Positions 1 through 7,275 of a stretch of 15,198 nucleotides of DNA are shown here, in pieces. How positions within the stretch are numbered: position 1 is the stretch's first letter; the number at the start of each line of letters is the position of its first letter. The stretch comes from Treponema sp. (GTDB lineage Bacteria; Spirochaetota; Spirochaetia; Treponematales; Breznakiellaceae), in NCBI GenBank assembly GCA_031288815.1, contig JAITQR010000276.1:1-15198 (forward strand), given 5' to 3'. The position numbers and the translations under genes were made by a program. The notes under the pieces are model-generated. The model saw only the letters and a list, made by a program, of their open reading frames with translations, made no database searches and was not told the origin of the DNA.

Positions 1-26
1 TAGTTAAATCCCATTTGGAGAAACCA

Positions 27-1556
27 ATGAACCCAAATCCTGTGGTCTCGTATATCGCCGCCGTGGGGGCGGAGAATGTGAATACCGGCCTTTTGGCCTA
101 CCTCTGCAACCTGGAGGAAACTGCCCGGGTAGCCCCGGAAATCGCCGCGTCTATCGTTAGGGAACTGGAGAACCAGCGGAAACGGGTCAAGCTTATCGCC
201 AGCGAAAACTACTGTTCCCTGGCGGTTCAGCTTGCCATGGGGAACCTTTTTACCGATAAATACGCCGAAGGCATGCCCGCCCACCGGTTCTACGCGGGAA
301 ATGAAAATGTGGACGCCGTGGAGTCCCTGGCCGCGGCGGAGGCCCGCGGGGTATTCGGCGCGGAATACGCCAATGTGCAGCCCCACTGCGGGGCGGACGC
401 CAATCTCCTGGCTTACTGGGCCATCCTTTCCACCCGGGTGGAGAATCCCGCCCTGGAACGATACAAGGCCGCCAATGGGGGGCGTGAAATCAACCTCTAC
501 AACTTAAGCGAGGCCCAGTGGAAAGAACTCAAGGCGGAACTGGGAAACCAGCGGCTTCTGGGCCTGGACTACTACTCGGGGGGACATTTAACCCATGGGT
601 ACCGCTACAATGTTTCCGCCAGGATGTTCGACGTATACAGTTACTCGGTCTCCAAAGAAACGGGCCTTTTGGATTACGATGAAATCGAAAAACAGGCGAA
701 AGAGGTAAAACCGCTTATCCTTCTGGCCGGCTACTCCGCCTATCCCCGGAAGATCAACTTTAAGCGGATGCGGGAAATAGCGGATACCGTGGGGGCGGTG
801 CTTATGGTAGACATGGCCCACTTCGCGGGCCTGGTGGCCGGGAAGGTCTTCGCCGGGGAATGGGATCCGGTACCCTGGGCCCAGGTGGTTACCAGTACCA
901 CCCACAAAACCCTGCGGGGCCCCCGGGCGGGGCTGGTTCTTTCCACCAGGGAATTTGCCGAAGCTTTGGACAAGGGCTGTCCCCTTACCATGGGCGGCCC
1001 CCTGCCCCACGTTATCGCCGCCAAGGCGGTAGCCTTCCGGGAGGCGGGATCGCCGGAATTCCGGCAGTACGCCCGGCGTATTGTGGAAAACGCCCAGGCC
1101 TTGGCGGCGTCCTGCGTCAAGAACGGCCTGGAAGTGCTCACCGGCGGCACGGACAACCACCTGTTCCTGGTGAATGTACGGGGCCAGGGTCTTACGGGCC
1201 GCCAGGCGGAAAGCGCCCTCCAGGAGTGCAACATCACCCTGAACCGGAACAGCCTGCCCTTCGATCCTAACGGCCCCTGGTATACATCGGGTCTGCGGAT
1301 TGGAACCGCGGCGCTTACCTCCCTGGGGATGGGCGGCGCCGAGATGGAGGAACTGGGGGTGATCATCAGCTTGGTGCTTAAGAACACCGTCGCCGCGCCG
1401 GACGGCAAAAATCCCGCCAAAAAGAGCAAAGCCCGCTATGTTATTGCCGAAAACGCCAAAAAAGAGGCCCTGGAAAGGGTTAAAGATCTCCTTTCCCGCT
1501 TTCCCGTATACCCGGAACTGGATCTGGAAATCCTAAAAAAGGCTTTTGTTTTGTAG
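27..1556 (+). CDS. glyA: Serine hydroxymethyltransferase, treponemal long form
   Basis: PLP enzyme of the cytoplasm that interconverts serine plus tetrahydrofolate with glycine plus 5,10-methylene-THF. Seen: the early LIASENY motif (residues 57-62), VDMAHFAG (261-268), and the PLP-lysine motif STTHKTLRGPR with Lys294. The protein is about 509 residues, against about 415-420 for ordinary bacterial GlyA. The extra length is an N-terminal extension of about 40 residues, an insert around residues 139-182 between the substrate-binding halves, and a Lys-rich C-terminal tail. This long architecture matches what I recall of spirochaetal GlyA. Start: ATG at 27 has GGAG at 17-20, six bases upstream. 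An in-frame TTG at 15 would place the ribosome site inside the gene and is not preferred. A terminator follows, so it is probably the end of its transcript. Upstream context lies outside the window. Confidence 0.96.
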   Translation: MNPNPVVSYIAAVGAENVNTGLLAYLCNLEETARVAPEIAASIVRELENQRKRVKLIASENYCSLAVQLAMGNLFTDKYAEGMPAHRFYAGNENVDAVESLAAAEARGVFGAEYANVQPHCGADANLLAYWAILSTRVENPALERYKAANGGREINLYNLSEAQWKELKAELGNQRLLGLDYYSGGHLTHGYRYNVSARMFDVYSYSVSKETGLLDYDEIEKQAKEVKPLILLAGYSAYPRKINFKRMREIADTVGAVLMVDMAHFAGLVAGKVFAGEWDPVPWAQVVTSTTHKTLRGPRAGLVLSTREFAEALDKGCPLTMGGPLPHVIAAKAVAFREAGSPEFRQYARRIVENAQALAASCVKNGLEVLTGGTDNHLFLVNVRGQGLTGRQAESALQECNITLNRNSLPFDPNGPWYTSGLRIGTAALTSLGMGGAEMEELGVIISLVLKNTVAAPDGKNPAKKSKARYVIAENAKKEALERVKDLLSRFPVYPELDLEILKKAFVL

Positions 1557-1559
1557 TTT

Positions 1560-1656
1560 GAGCTTGTTCCAAAACCCGGTTGGTGCGAACCTTCGGTTCG
1601 ATGGACAAGCTCTTGGAAAAACCGGTCAAATCGGACTAAAGTCCGGCCCGGTTTTT
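1560..1656. repeat. Composite intergenic palindrome, copy 1 (hairpin - CTCTTGGAAA - hairpin)
   Basis: An outer inverted repeat (GAGCTTGTTCC at 1560-1570 with GGACAAGCTC at 1603-1612) encloses AAAACCCGGTTGG and a small perfect hairpin CGAACC-TTC-GGTTCG (1586-1600). It runs into CTCTTGGAAAA (1610-1620) and then the terminator hairpin 1617-1656. The same order, with an ACCCGG-type centre, CTCTTGGAAA or a near match, and a second hairpin whose left arm starts GGAAA, recurs at 1728-1786 and 6620-6684. That three-fold recurrence is why it is called a repeat rather than a one-off terminator. Confidence 0.5.
1617..1656 (+). terminator. Intrinsic terminator of glyA
   Basis: The outer stem AAAAACCGG (1617-1625) pairs with CCGGTTTTT (1648-1656), with an inner hairpin CGGAC-TAAA-GTCCG (1632-1645) between. 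The right arm ends in a T run, and the element lies 60 bases after the glyA stop. The structure is symmetric, so it could also act on the other strand, but no - strand gene is nearby. Confidence 0.75.
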
Positions 1657-1683
1657 CTCGTTTGTGTTAAATTCGGGGCATTT

Positions 1684-1712
1684 TTGTTTTTTTTTGTAAC
1701 CTTTGCTATAAT
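1684..1712 (+). promoter_or_regulatory. Sigma70-type promoter with extended -10, driving the chemoreceptor gene
   Basis: A perfect TATAAT (1707-1712) is preceded by TG one base upstream (1704-1705), making an extended -10. A TTGTTT -35-like hexamer (1684-1689) sits at exactly 17 bases. A tract of nine Ts lies in the -35/spacer region (1687-1695). Transcription would start near 1719, giving a leader of about 150 bases before the ATG at 1872. This is the best promoter match in the window. Confidence 0.75.
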
Positions 1713-1719
1713 TTACTCA

Positions 1720-1871
1720 GGGACCGTCTTAAAACCCGGTGGTTTTTAAAGCGGCCTCTGGAAAAGCGGTAAATACGCGGTTTTCCTCAATTCGGGGTTG
1801 CAGTTTCAAGCCCTCAAATTTTTGAAACTGGCTCGCCAAGCTAAATTTTTGACCAGAGCCAAAGGGACGAT
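1720..1871 (+). promoter_or_regulatory. Hairpin-rich 5' leader of the chemoreceptor mRNA
   Basis: The leader contains four consecutive potential stem-loops. They are TTAAAACC/GGTTTTTAA (1729-1749), GGAAAA..GCG/CGC..TTTTCC with a two-base bulge (1760-1786), a perfect 9-bp CAGTTTCAA/TTGAAACTG (1801-1830), and TGGCTC/GAGCCA (1829-1861), which ends just before the AAAGGGA ribosome site. The last two share bases at 1829-1830, so they could be mutually exclusive. No known riboswitch class was recognised. Regulation is inference from structure alone. Confidence 0.4.
1728..1786. repeat. Composite intergenic palindrome, copy 2
   Basis: Hairpin TTAAAACC-CGGT-GGTTTTTAA (1729-1749), then CCTCTGGAAAA (1755-1765, one T shorter than the other copies), then hairpin GGAAAAGCG...CGC-gg-TTTTCC (1760-1786). 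It shares the AAAACCCGGT centre and the second-hairpin start with the copies at 1560 and 6620. It lies within the mcp leader. Confidence 0.45.
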
Positions 1872-4070
1872 ATGAAGATAAGATTGAGATTAAGCATTAT
1901 TGTAACGGGTATTTTAATCGGGGTGGTGGCGGGGGTCTCCGTCGTGCTGCTGTTTCGGGCGTCGAATATGGCTTTGAACCTTGCCCTCCAGAGTTCAAGC
2001 CGCCTTGCCGAACAGCAGGCCACGTACATCCAGGGCCGGGAAGAAGGCTATGTACGGGTTGCCCACATAACGGCGGGCTTTATGGCCGCCTTTGAGGGAA
2101 CGGAGCCGGAACGCCGGCGGACCAGGTTTAACCAGTTTCTGGAGGCTACCCTGAATTCCGAGCCGAACCTGGTGGGGATCTTCGCGGTTTTTAAGCCCAA
2201 CAGCCTGGACGGTCTGGACGCCCGTTACGCGGGGCAGCCGGGGGAAAATCCCGACGGTATTTATGCCCCCTGGTATACCAGGAGTTCCGGCCGGATAGAA
2301 CGCCGGAATTATGACAAGATCCCCGACGCCCTGGAACTAATTAACGGCCCCGACGCCCGCAAGCAAACCCTGAGGGACCCGGTACCTCAAATGGTAAACG
2401 GCAAGCAGACCTACGTGTTCCGTGTCGCGGTTCCCATTATCAGTAACGGAACCAACGAGGTTATAGGCCTCGTGGGGATCAACATTCAAATTGACGCCTT
2501 GCAGCCCCTGATTGAGCGAACCATCAAGGTTAATGAAGATATCGAGGCCATGGCGGTTTACAGCGCCGACGGGACGGTAATGGCAAGTTACGTGCCGGAC
2601 CGGATTGGCAAAAACACCCAGAACGCGGATCAGGGTCTCTACGCGTCCTTTGGAAAAGAGGCCTTTGACGCCATACTGAATCATAAAGAGGCAAGCTTCG
2701 AGGTGTTTTCGGCGGTCTTGAATACCAATCTGGCGATTACCATCATGCCCTTTACCATAGCGGAAGCCGGTACCTGGACTATTATGATAGGGATACCGAA
2801 AAATATAATCCTGCGCGAAATACGCGGCATGACCACGTTTACCATTATCTTCTCGGTAATCGTAGCCCTGGCGGCGGCGGCGATAATCTTCTTTGTCGCC
2901 GGATCTATCGCCAAGCCCATTGTCAACGTGGCCCTTACCCTTAAGGACATATCCGAAGGGGAGGGGGATCTGACCAAGAGTATCAGCGTACATTCCAATG
3001 ACGAAATAGGCGACCTGGCCCACTACTTCAATTTAACCCTGGATAAGATCAAGACCCTGATCATTACCATCAAGCGTCAGGCCGTGGCCCTCTTCGATAT
3101 CGGCAACGAGCTTGCCAGCAACATGACCGAAACCGCCGCGGCCATCAACGAGATAACCAGCAACATCCAGAGCATCAAAAGCCGGGTTATCAACCAGAGC
3201 GCCAGTGTTACCGAAACCCACGCCACCATGGAACAGATTACGGTGAACATCGACAAACTCGACGAGAACGTGGAAAAGCAGACTTCCAGCGTCTCCGTGT
3301 CCTCCAGCGCCATTGAGGAGATGATCGCCAACATCAACTCGGTCACCCAGACCCTGAACAAAAATTCCGAGAGCGTGAAGGAGCTGATGGAATCATCCGA
3401 AGTGGGACGCTCGGGTCTCCAGGAAGTCGCCACGGATATTCAGGAAATCTCCCGGGAATCGGAGGGGCTTTTGGAGATCAACTCGGTAATGGAGAACATC
3501 GCCAGTCAGACAAACCTCCTGTCCATGAACGCCGCCATCGAGGCCGCCCACGCCGGGGAGGCCGGGAAGGGCTTTGCCGTGGTAGCCGACGAGATCCGTA
3601 AGCTCGCCGAGTCTTCCGGGGAGCAGAGCAAAACCATCAGTACGGTCCTTAAAAAGATCAAGGAAAGCATCGACAAGATCACCAAGAGTACGGATAATGT
3701 ACTGGGCAAATTCGAGTCCATAGATAACGGGGTCAGGATCGTTTCGGGACAGTCGGAAAATATCCGGAACGCCATGGAGGAACAGAGCACGGGAAGCCGG
3801 CAGATCCTGGAAGTGATAGGCCAGCTCAACGAGATAACCCGGATGGTCAAAAACGGCTCCAGCGAGATGCTGGAAGGAAGCAAAGAAGTTATCACCGAGG
3901 GGAAGAACCTGGAAATGGTGACCCAGGAGATAACCAACGGGATGAACGAGATGGCCACCGGGGCGGATCAGATCAACGTGGCGGTAAACCGGGTAAACGA
4001 GATAAGCGGACAGAACAAAGAAAGCATCGACGTACTGGTGCGGGAAGTTTCCCGGTTTAAGGTCGAGTAG
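1872..4070 (+). CDS. Methyl-accepting chemotaxis protein, dCACHE-HAMP-signalling domain
   Basis: Inner-membrane chemoreceptor of 732 residues that should signal through CheW/CheA to the flagellar motor. Seen in order: N-terminal membrane helix (about 8-30); a periplasmic sensor of about 290 residues with a double-CACHE look, including [10 protein letters not shown] at 131-140 and RVAVPI further on; second membrane helix (about 321-345); HAMP domain starting near SIAKPI; then a long coiled-coil cytoplasmic domain. The signalling tip carries the hallmark [20 protein letters not shown] (about 553-572), followed by DEIRKLAE. The protein ends without a C-terminal CheR-tethering pentapeptide. Start: ATG at 1872 with AAAGGGA (1860-1866) upstream. 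The ligand cannot be named. A hairpin and 124 bases separate it from the cyclase gene. Confidence 0.95.
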   Translation: MKIRLRLSIIVTGILIGVVAGVSVVLLFRASNMALNLALQSSSRLAEQQATYIQGREEGYVRVAHITAGFMAAFEGTEPERRRTRFNQFLEATLNSEPNLVGIFAVFKPNSLDGLDARYAGQPGENPDGIYAPWYTRSSGRIERRNYDKIPDALELINGPDARKQTLRDPVPQMVNGKQTYVFRVAVPIISNGTNEVIGLVGINIQIDALQPLIERTIKVNEDIEAMAVYSADGTVMASYVPDRIGKNTQNADQGLYASFGKEAFDAILNHKEASFEVFSAVLNTNLAITIMPFTIAEAGTWTIMIGIPKNIILREIRGMTTFTIIFSVIVALAAAAIIFFVAGSIAKPIVNVALTLKDISEGEGDLTKSISVHSNDEIGDLAHYFNLTLDKIKTLIITIKRQAVALFDIGNELASNMTETAAAINEITSNIQSIKSRVINQSASVTETHATMEQITVNIDKLDENVEKQTSSVSVSSSAIEEMIANINSVTQTLNKNSESVKELMESSEVGRSGLQEVATDIQEISRESEGLLEINSVMENIASQTNLLSMNAAIEAAHAGEAGKGFAVVADEIRKLAESSGEQSKTISTVLKKIKESIDKITKSTDNVLGKFESIDNGVRIVSGQSENIRNAMEEQSTGSRQILEVIGQLNEITRMVKNGSSEMLEGSKEVITEGKNLEMVTQEITNGMNEMATGADQINVAVNRVNEISGQNKESIDVLVREVSRFKVE

Positions 4071-4075
4071 ATTAA

Positions 4076-4115
4076 GGCGGCTTTCCCAAAAACTAAAGTT
4101 TTGGGAAAGCTCCGG
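4076..4115. repeat. Intergenic palindromic repeat, family with copy at 11303
   Basis: A perfect 12-bp stem GCTTTCCCAAAA (4080-4091) pairs with TTTTGGGAAAGC (4099-4110) around a 7-base loop, with GGCG before and TCCGG after. The flanks and core match the element at 11303-11337 in the same orientation (GGCGGCTTTCC, a run of five As, GTTTTGGG, GCTCC), so both look like one dispersed repeat. There is no T run after the stem, so it is not a good intrinsic terminator. It could still stabilise the 3' end of the mcp mRNA. A weaker CAAAAT-CTAAC-ATTTTG hairpin lies at about 4137-4153. Confidence 0.55.
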
Positions 4116-4194
4116 TTGTTACAGGTGGGGCTCCGTCAAAATCTAACATTTTGGAACCGCCGGATCGACAAAAAGAGGAGGCAGATTCAAACGG

Positions 4195-6615
4195 ATGAAG
4201 AAGTTACCCGCCGCTATTGGTACCATTGTCGTTGTGTTCGCGGCGACCGGCCTCCTTTTCCTCTCCGGGGCGCTGAATTTTCCCGAATACAAGACCTATG
4301 ATTTCCGGGTCCGGCTGTTGGCGGAGTTAAGCAGGCCTTCCGATGACATTATGGTGATCCTCCTGGATCAGGATAGCCTGGACTGGGCGCAAAAGGAGCG
4401 GAACTGGGGCTGGCCCTGGCCCCGGAAAGCCTACGCCGAACTGGTGGACTATATGCGCCTGGGGGGGGCTAAATCCATAGCCTTCGATATGCTTTTTACC
4501 GAACCCTCGGTCTACCGGAACGCCCAGCAGGAAGAAATAATTGAGGGCGCGGTAAAAAACCTGCAGGCGGCGGAGGCGCTGATGGGGGAAACGCAGGTCC
4601 CTCAAACGGGCCGGGAGCGATCCATCCGGAACCAGCCTGAGCAAAGGCAGTCTTTCCGGGAAGCGGGGCTTCTTTTCCGCCGGGCAATCGAAGCCCTAAG
4701 GGAACTGAGCAGCCGGGAGGACGACGCGTCCTTTGTGCGGGCGGCGGGGGATTTTGGCAGGGTGGTACAGGGGGTTTTTCTGAGCACCCAGACGGGCAGC
4801 GAGTCTTCCTGGCCTCAAAACCTTACCGCGCCCCTTTTGGAACCCCAGGGGGACATCCTCCCCTCGCGCCTGGGATCGGGTGAAACAGGCTCTTTCCCGA
4901 ACGCCCAGTTCCCCATAGAGGAACTGCGGAATACCGCCGGAGCTATCGGAACCCTTACCGGCCTTCCCGACAAGGAGGACGACGTTCTCCGGCGGATTCA
5001 ACTGTACCACCTTTTCGACAACAAGGTTATACCCGGCCTCGCGCCGGCCTCTCTCCTGGTTTCCGGTTATACCCGGGACTTCAGTTTCGACGCCAAAAGC
5101 CGGACCATCCGCTGGGGAAACTACAGCCTGCCGACCGACAGAGACGGTAATCTTATCCTTCGTTTCCGGGGGAATCTGGATCGGTATGTTCCTTATTTTG
5201 CCTGGCAAATTCTTGAAAGCGCCGGGGACCACAAAGAGGGCAGGTCTCCCCTTCTGCCGCCGGAAGATTTTAACGGTAAATATGTCTTCTTCGGGGTTTA
5301 TGCTCCCGGGCTTTACGATATTTTCACCACCCCCTTTTCTTCGGTATACCCGGGAGTGGGGATGCACATCACCATGCTGGACAATATCCTTACCGGGGAT
5401 TTTATCCGGGAAAGTCCCGTCTGGATCGGCCTTGTTATTATATTCGCCGCCGTAGCGCTCGTTACTTTCCTAACCATGTACTGCGGACACATCCCCCTTT
5501 CGGTGGGAGGAATGGTACTTTCCCTGCTCCTCGTAATCGGCCTGGGTTTTGGCGCTTACCATTTCGGCAGCCTGTGGCTTCCCATGGTGGCTCCCGTTAT
5601 CGCCGTCCTTGTCAGTTTCCTGGCCGCCGTCGTATACAACTACGCCACCGAAGGCAGCCAGAAACGGTTTATTAAATCCGCCTTCTCCCGTTACCTGTCT
5701 CCCAAAGTCATCGACAGGATAATCGCCGATCCTTCCCAGCTTAAGCTGGGGGGCGAAAAGCGGGAAATGACCGCCATCTTTACCGATGTGCGTAGTTTTT
5801 CTACCATTTCCGAAGCTCTGGGCGACCCGGCCAAGCTGGTAGAACTGCTCAACTACTATCTTACCAGGATGAGTAACATTGTGCTGGAAAATTCGGGAAC
5901 CATAGACAAGTACGAGGGGGACGCCATTATCGCCTTCTTCGGCGCTCCGGTGTACATGGAAAACAACGCCAGCCTTGCCTGCCGTTCCGCCGTCCGTATG
6001 CACAAGGCGGAAAAGGAAATCAACAGGGAAGTCGTCGCCCAGGGGCTTATCACCGGGAATGTCATGGATGCCCTGGTTCGCAAGGGCATACTAAAAACCG
6101 TCCAGGACCCCCCTCTTTTTACGCGGTTCGGCGTCAACACCGGGGATATGGTGGTGGTGAACATGGGAACCCCCAACAAAATGGACTATACTATTATGGG
6201 GGACGCGGTAAACCTGGCCGCCCGTCTTGAGGGGATCAATAAACAGTACAATACGGGCGGTATCCTTATCAGCGAGTTTACCCGGGCTAAAATCGGGGAC
6301 GAATTTATCATGAGGCCCTTAAGCCGGGTTCGGGTGGTGGGAAAGAATATTCCCATAAGGCTCTACGAGCTTTTGGATATACGGGAAGAAGCCCCTGCCG
6401 GCCTCGCGGAACTGACCGGCATTTGGGAGAAAGCTCTCAAGGCCTACGAAAACCGCCGTTTTTCCGAAGCCCTGCGGGTGTTCAAGGCGGTTTACCAGAA
6501 ATATCCCCAGGACAGGGTTGCCAAACTTTACCAGGATCGTTGCGAGAAGTACTGTGCCGACCCGCCGCCGGAAGATAAATGGGAAAACGGCGTGGATAAC
6601 CTTACGGAGAAATAA
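4195..6615 (+). CDS. CHASE2-domain class III adenylate cyclase
   Basis: Predicted membrane receptor (806 residues) making cAMP from ATP in response to an extracytoplasmic signal. Seen: membrane helix (about 5-24); a CHASE2-type sensor starting YKTYDFRVR with WPWPR and AFDMLF (to about 400); three closely spaced membrane helices (about 408-483); class III cyclase domain (about 520-720); and a C-terminal TPR-like pair of helices (about 740-790). Catalytic residues visible: metal Asp531 (FTDVRSF) and Asp576 (KYEGDAI), adenine-selecting Lys572 and Asp664 (MDYTIMGD), and transition-state Asn673 and Arg677 (VNLAARLE). All are present, so it should be active and ATP-specific. A Gln/Glu-rich stretch at about 115-225 of the sensor looks like an insert. 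GAGGAGG (4175-4181) lies 13 bases before the ATG, a rather long spacing. Its position after the chemoreceptor suggests co-transcription. Confidence 0.93.
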   Translation: MKKLPAAIGTIVVVFAATGLLFLSGALNFPEYKTYDFRVRLLAELSRPSDDIMVILLDQDSLDWAQKERNWGWPWPRKAYAELVDYMRLGGAKSIAFDMLFTEPSVYRNAQQEEIIEGAVKNLQAAEALMGETQVPQTGRERSIRNQPEQRQSFREAGLLFRRAIEALRELSSREDDASFVRAAGDFGRVVQGVFLSTQTGSESSWPQNLTAPLLEPQGDILPSRLGSGETGSFPNAQFPIEELRNTAGAIGTLTGLPDKEDDVLRRIQLYHLFDNKVIPGLAPASLLVSGYTRDFSFDAKSRTIRWGNYSLPTDRDGNLILRFRGNLDRYVPYFAWQILESAGDHKEGRSPLLPPEDFNGKYVFFGVYAPGLYDIFTTPFSSVYPGVGMHITMLDNILTGDFIRESPVWIGLVIIFAAVALVTFLTMYCGHIPLSVGGMVLSLLLVIGLGFGAYHFGSLWLPMVAPVIAVLVSFLAAVVYNYATEGSQKRFIKSAFSRYLSPKVIDRIIADPSQLKLGGEKREMTAIFTDVRSFSTISEALGDPAKLVELLNYYLTRMSNIVLENSGTIDKYEGDAIIAFFGAPVYMENNASLACRSAVRMHKAEKEINREVVAQGLITGNVMDALVRKGILKTVQDPPLFTRFGVNTGDMVVVNMGTPNKMDYTIMGDAVNLAARLEGINKQYNTGGILISEFTRAKIGDEFIMRPLSRVRVVGKNIPIRLYELLDIREEAPAGLAELTGIWEKALKAYENRRFSEALRVFKAVYQKYPQDRVAKLYQDRCEKYCADPPPEDKWENGVDNLTEK

Positions 6616-6619
6616 CAGA

Positions 6620-6684
6620 GTTGTTCGGAAACCCCGGTTTCCGAACAACAGCCTCTTGGAAACGCAAAGGCGGAGCGTTTTGCG
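6620..6684. repeat. Composite intergenic palindrome, copy 3
   Basis: A perfect 13-bp hairpin GTTGTTCGGAAAC (6620-6632), loop CCCG, GTTTCCGAACAAC (6637-6649) starts five bases after the cyclase stop. It is followed by CCTCTTGGAAAC (6652-6663) and a second hairpin region with two competing pairings: AAACGC with GCGTTT (6660-6680), or CGCAAA with TTTGCG (6663-6684). The layout matches the copies at 1560 and 1728. Without a T tract it is a poor intrinsic terminator but may protect the cyclase mRNA 3' end. Confidence 0.5.
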
Positions 6685-6758
6685 AGACTTGAAGCTAACC
6701 GAAGGCTGGCGGACATCCGACCGGGTTGTGGGTTGTCGAACAAGTCCAATTTTCCGGT

Positions 6759-6777
6759 AAGCCCGAAAGCCGGGCTT
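6759..6777 (+). other. Small hairpin just before the SH3-protein ribosome site
   Basis: AAGCCCG (6759-6765), loop AAAGC, CGGGCTT (6771-6777): a perfect 7-bp stem ending seven bases before the ACAGGAG ribosome site of the next gene. The stem leaves the site free. No convincing promoter was found in 6690-6790. Confidence 0.35.
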
Positions 6778-6795
6778 GCTTATACAGGAGCGGTT

Positions 6796-7275
6796 ATGAA
6801 AAGGTTTTTAATGGTTTTAGGCCTCTCGATTGTCCTTGGCGGGACGGTATTCGCCCAGATGAGCAGGGGCGGAACGGTTTACGTGAACGTAAAGACCTTG
6901 CAGCTAAAATCGGGGACCGGTTTTTTCGCCGGAAAATCGGGAACCCCCCTTGTCTATGGGGATCAGGCGGCGGTGCTCCAGGTAAAGGGTAAATGGGTGG
7001 AACTCCAGTACCGGGGCCGTACCGTTTTTAGCGGCTGGACCAATTCGTCGAACCTTACCGCCAAACGGGTCGTTGCTGCCGGGGGAACGGGCGGCGCTTC
7101 GGCAAGGGAAGTAGCCATGGCCGGGAAAGGTTTCAACGAGGAAGTTGAAAACGCCTACAAAAGCGGCGGCAGCCTCAATTATGCCGGTGTAGACGCTACC
7201 GAAGCCATTACCGTACCGGAAAGCGAGTTATACAGCTTTATCACCGAAGGTCATCTTATGCTGGGGGACAATTAA
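6796..7275 (+). CDS. Secreted bacterial SH3-like domain protein
   Basis: 159 residues. Signal peptide MKRFLMVLGLSIVLGGTVFA with probable signal peptidase I cleavage after Ala20. An SH3b-like beta-rich domain follows (about 25-85; GTVYVNVKTLQLKSG, then KWVELQYRGR and SGWTNSSNL). The C-terminal half is a Gly/Ala linker and an acidic helix. SH3b domains commonly bind cell wall or accompany envelope enzymes, so an envelope role is inferred. Start: ATG at 6796 with ACAGGAG at 6784-6790; an earlier in-frame TTG at 6733 would add residues ahead of an intact signal peptide and is rejected. The stop abuts the next ATG with no gap, so it is coupled to the M48 gene. No exact function is known. Confidence 0.85.
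   Translation: MKRFLMVLGLSIVLGGTVFAQMSRGGTVYVNVKTLQLKSGTGFFAGKSGTPLVYGDQAAVLQVKGKWVELQYRGRTVFSGWTNSSNLTAKRVVAAGGTGGASAREVAMAGKGFNEEVENAYKSGGSLNYAGVDATEAITVPESELYSFITEGHLMLGDN

Noticed and set aside
15..26. In-frame TTG start for glyA, adding four residues
   Set aside because: The GGAG ribosome site at 17-20 would lie inside the gene; it is correctly spaced for the ATG at 27.
1546..1749. 67-codon + strand open frame after glyA
   Set aside because: It runs through the glyA terminator and the mcp promoter and has no ribosome site.
4101..4301. 66-codon + strand open frame before the cyclase
   Set aside because: It begins in a hairpin arm and overlaps the cyclase start in another frame; no protein character.
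6733..6795. Earlier in-frame TTG start for the SH3-like protein
   Set aside because: It would bury a good signal peptide; the ATG at 6796 has ACAGGAG at proper spacing.
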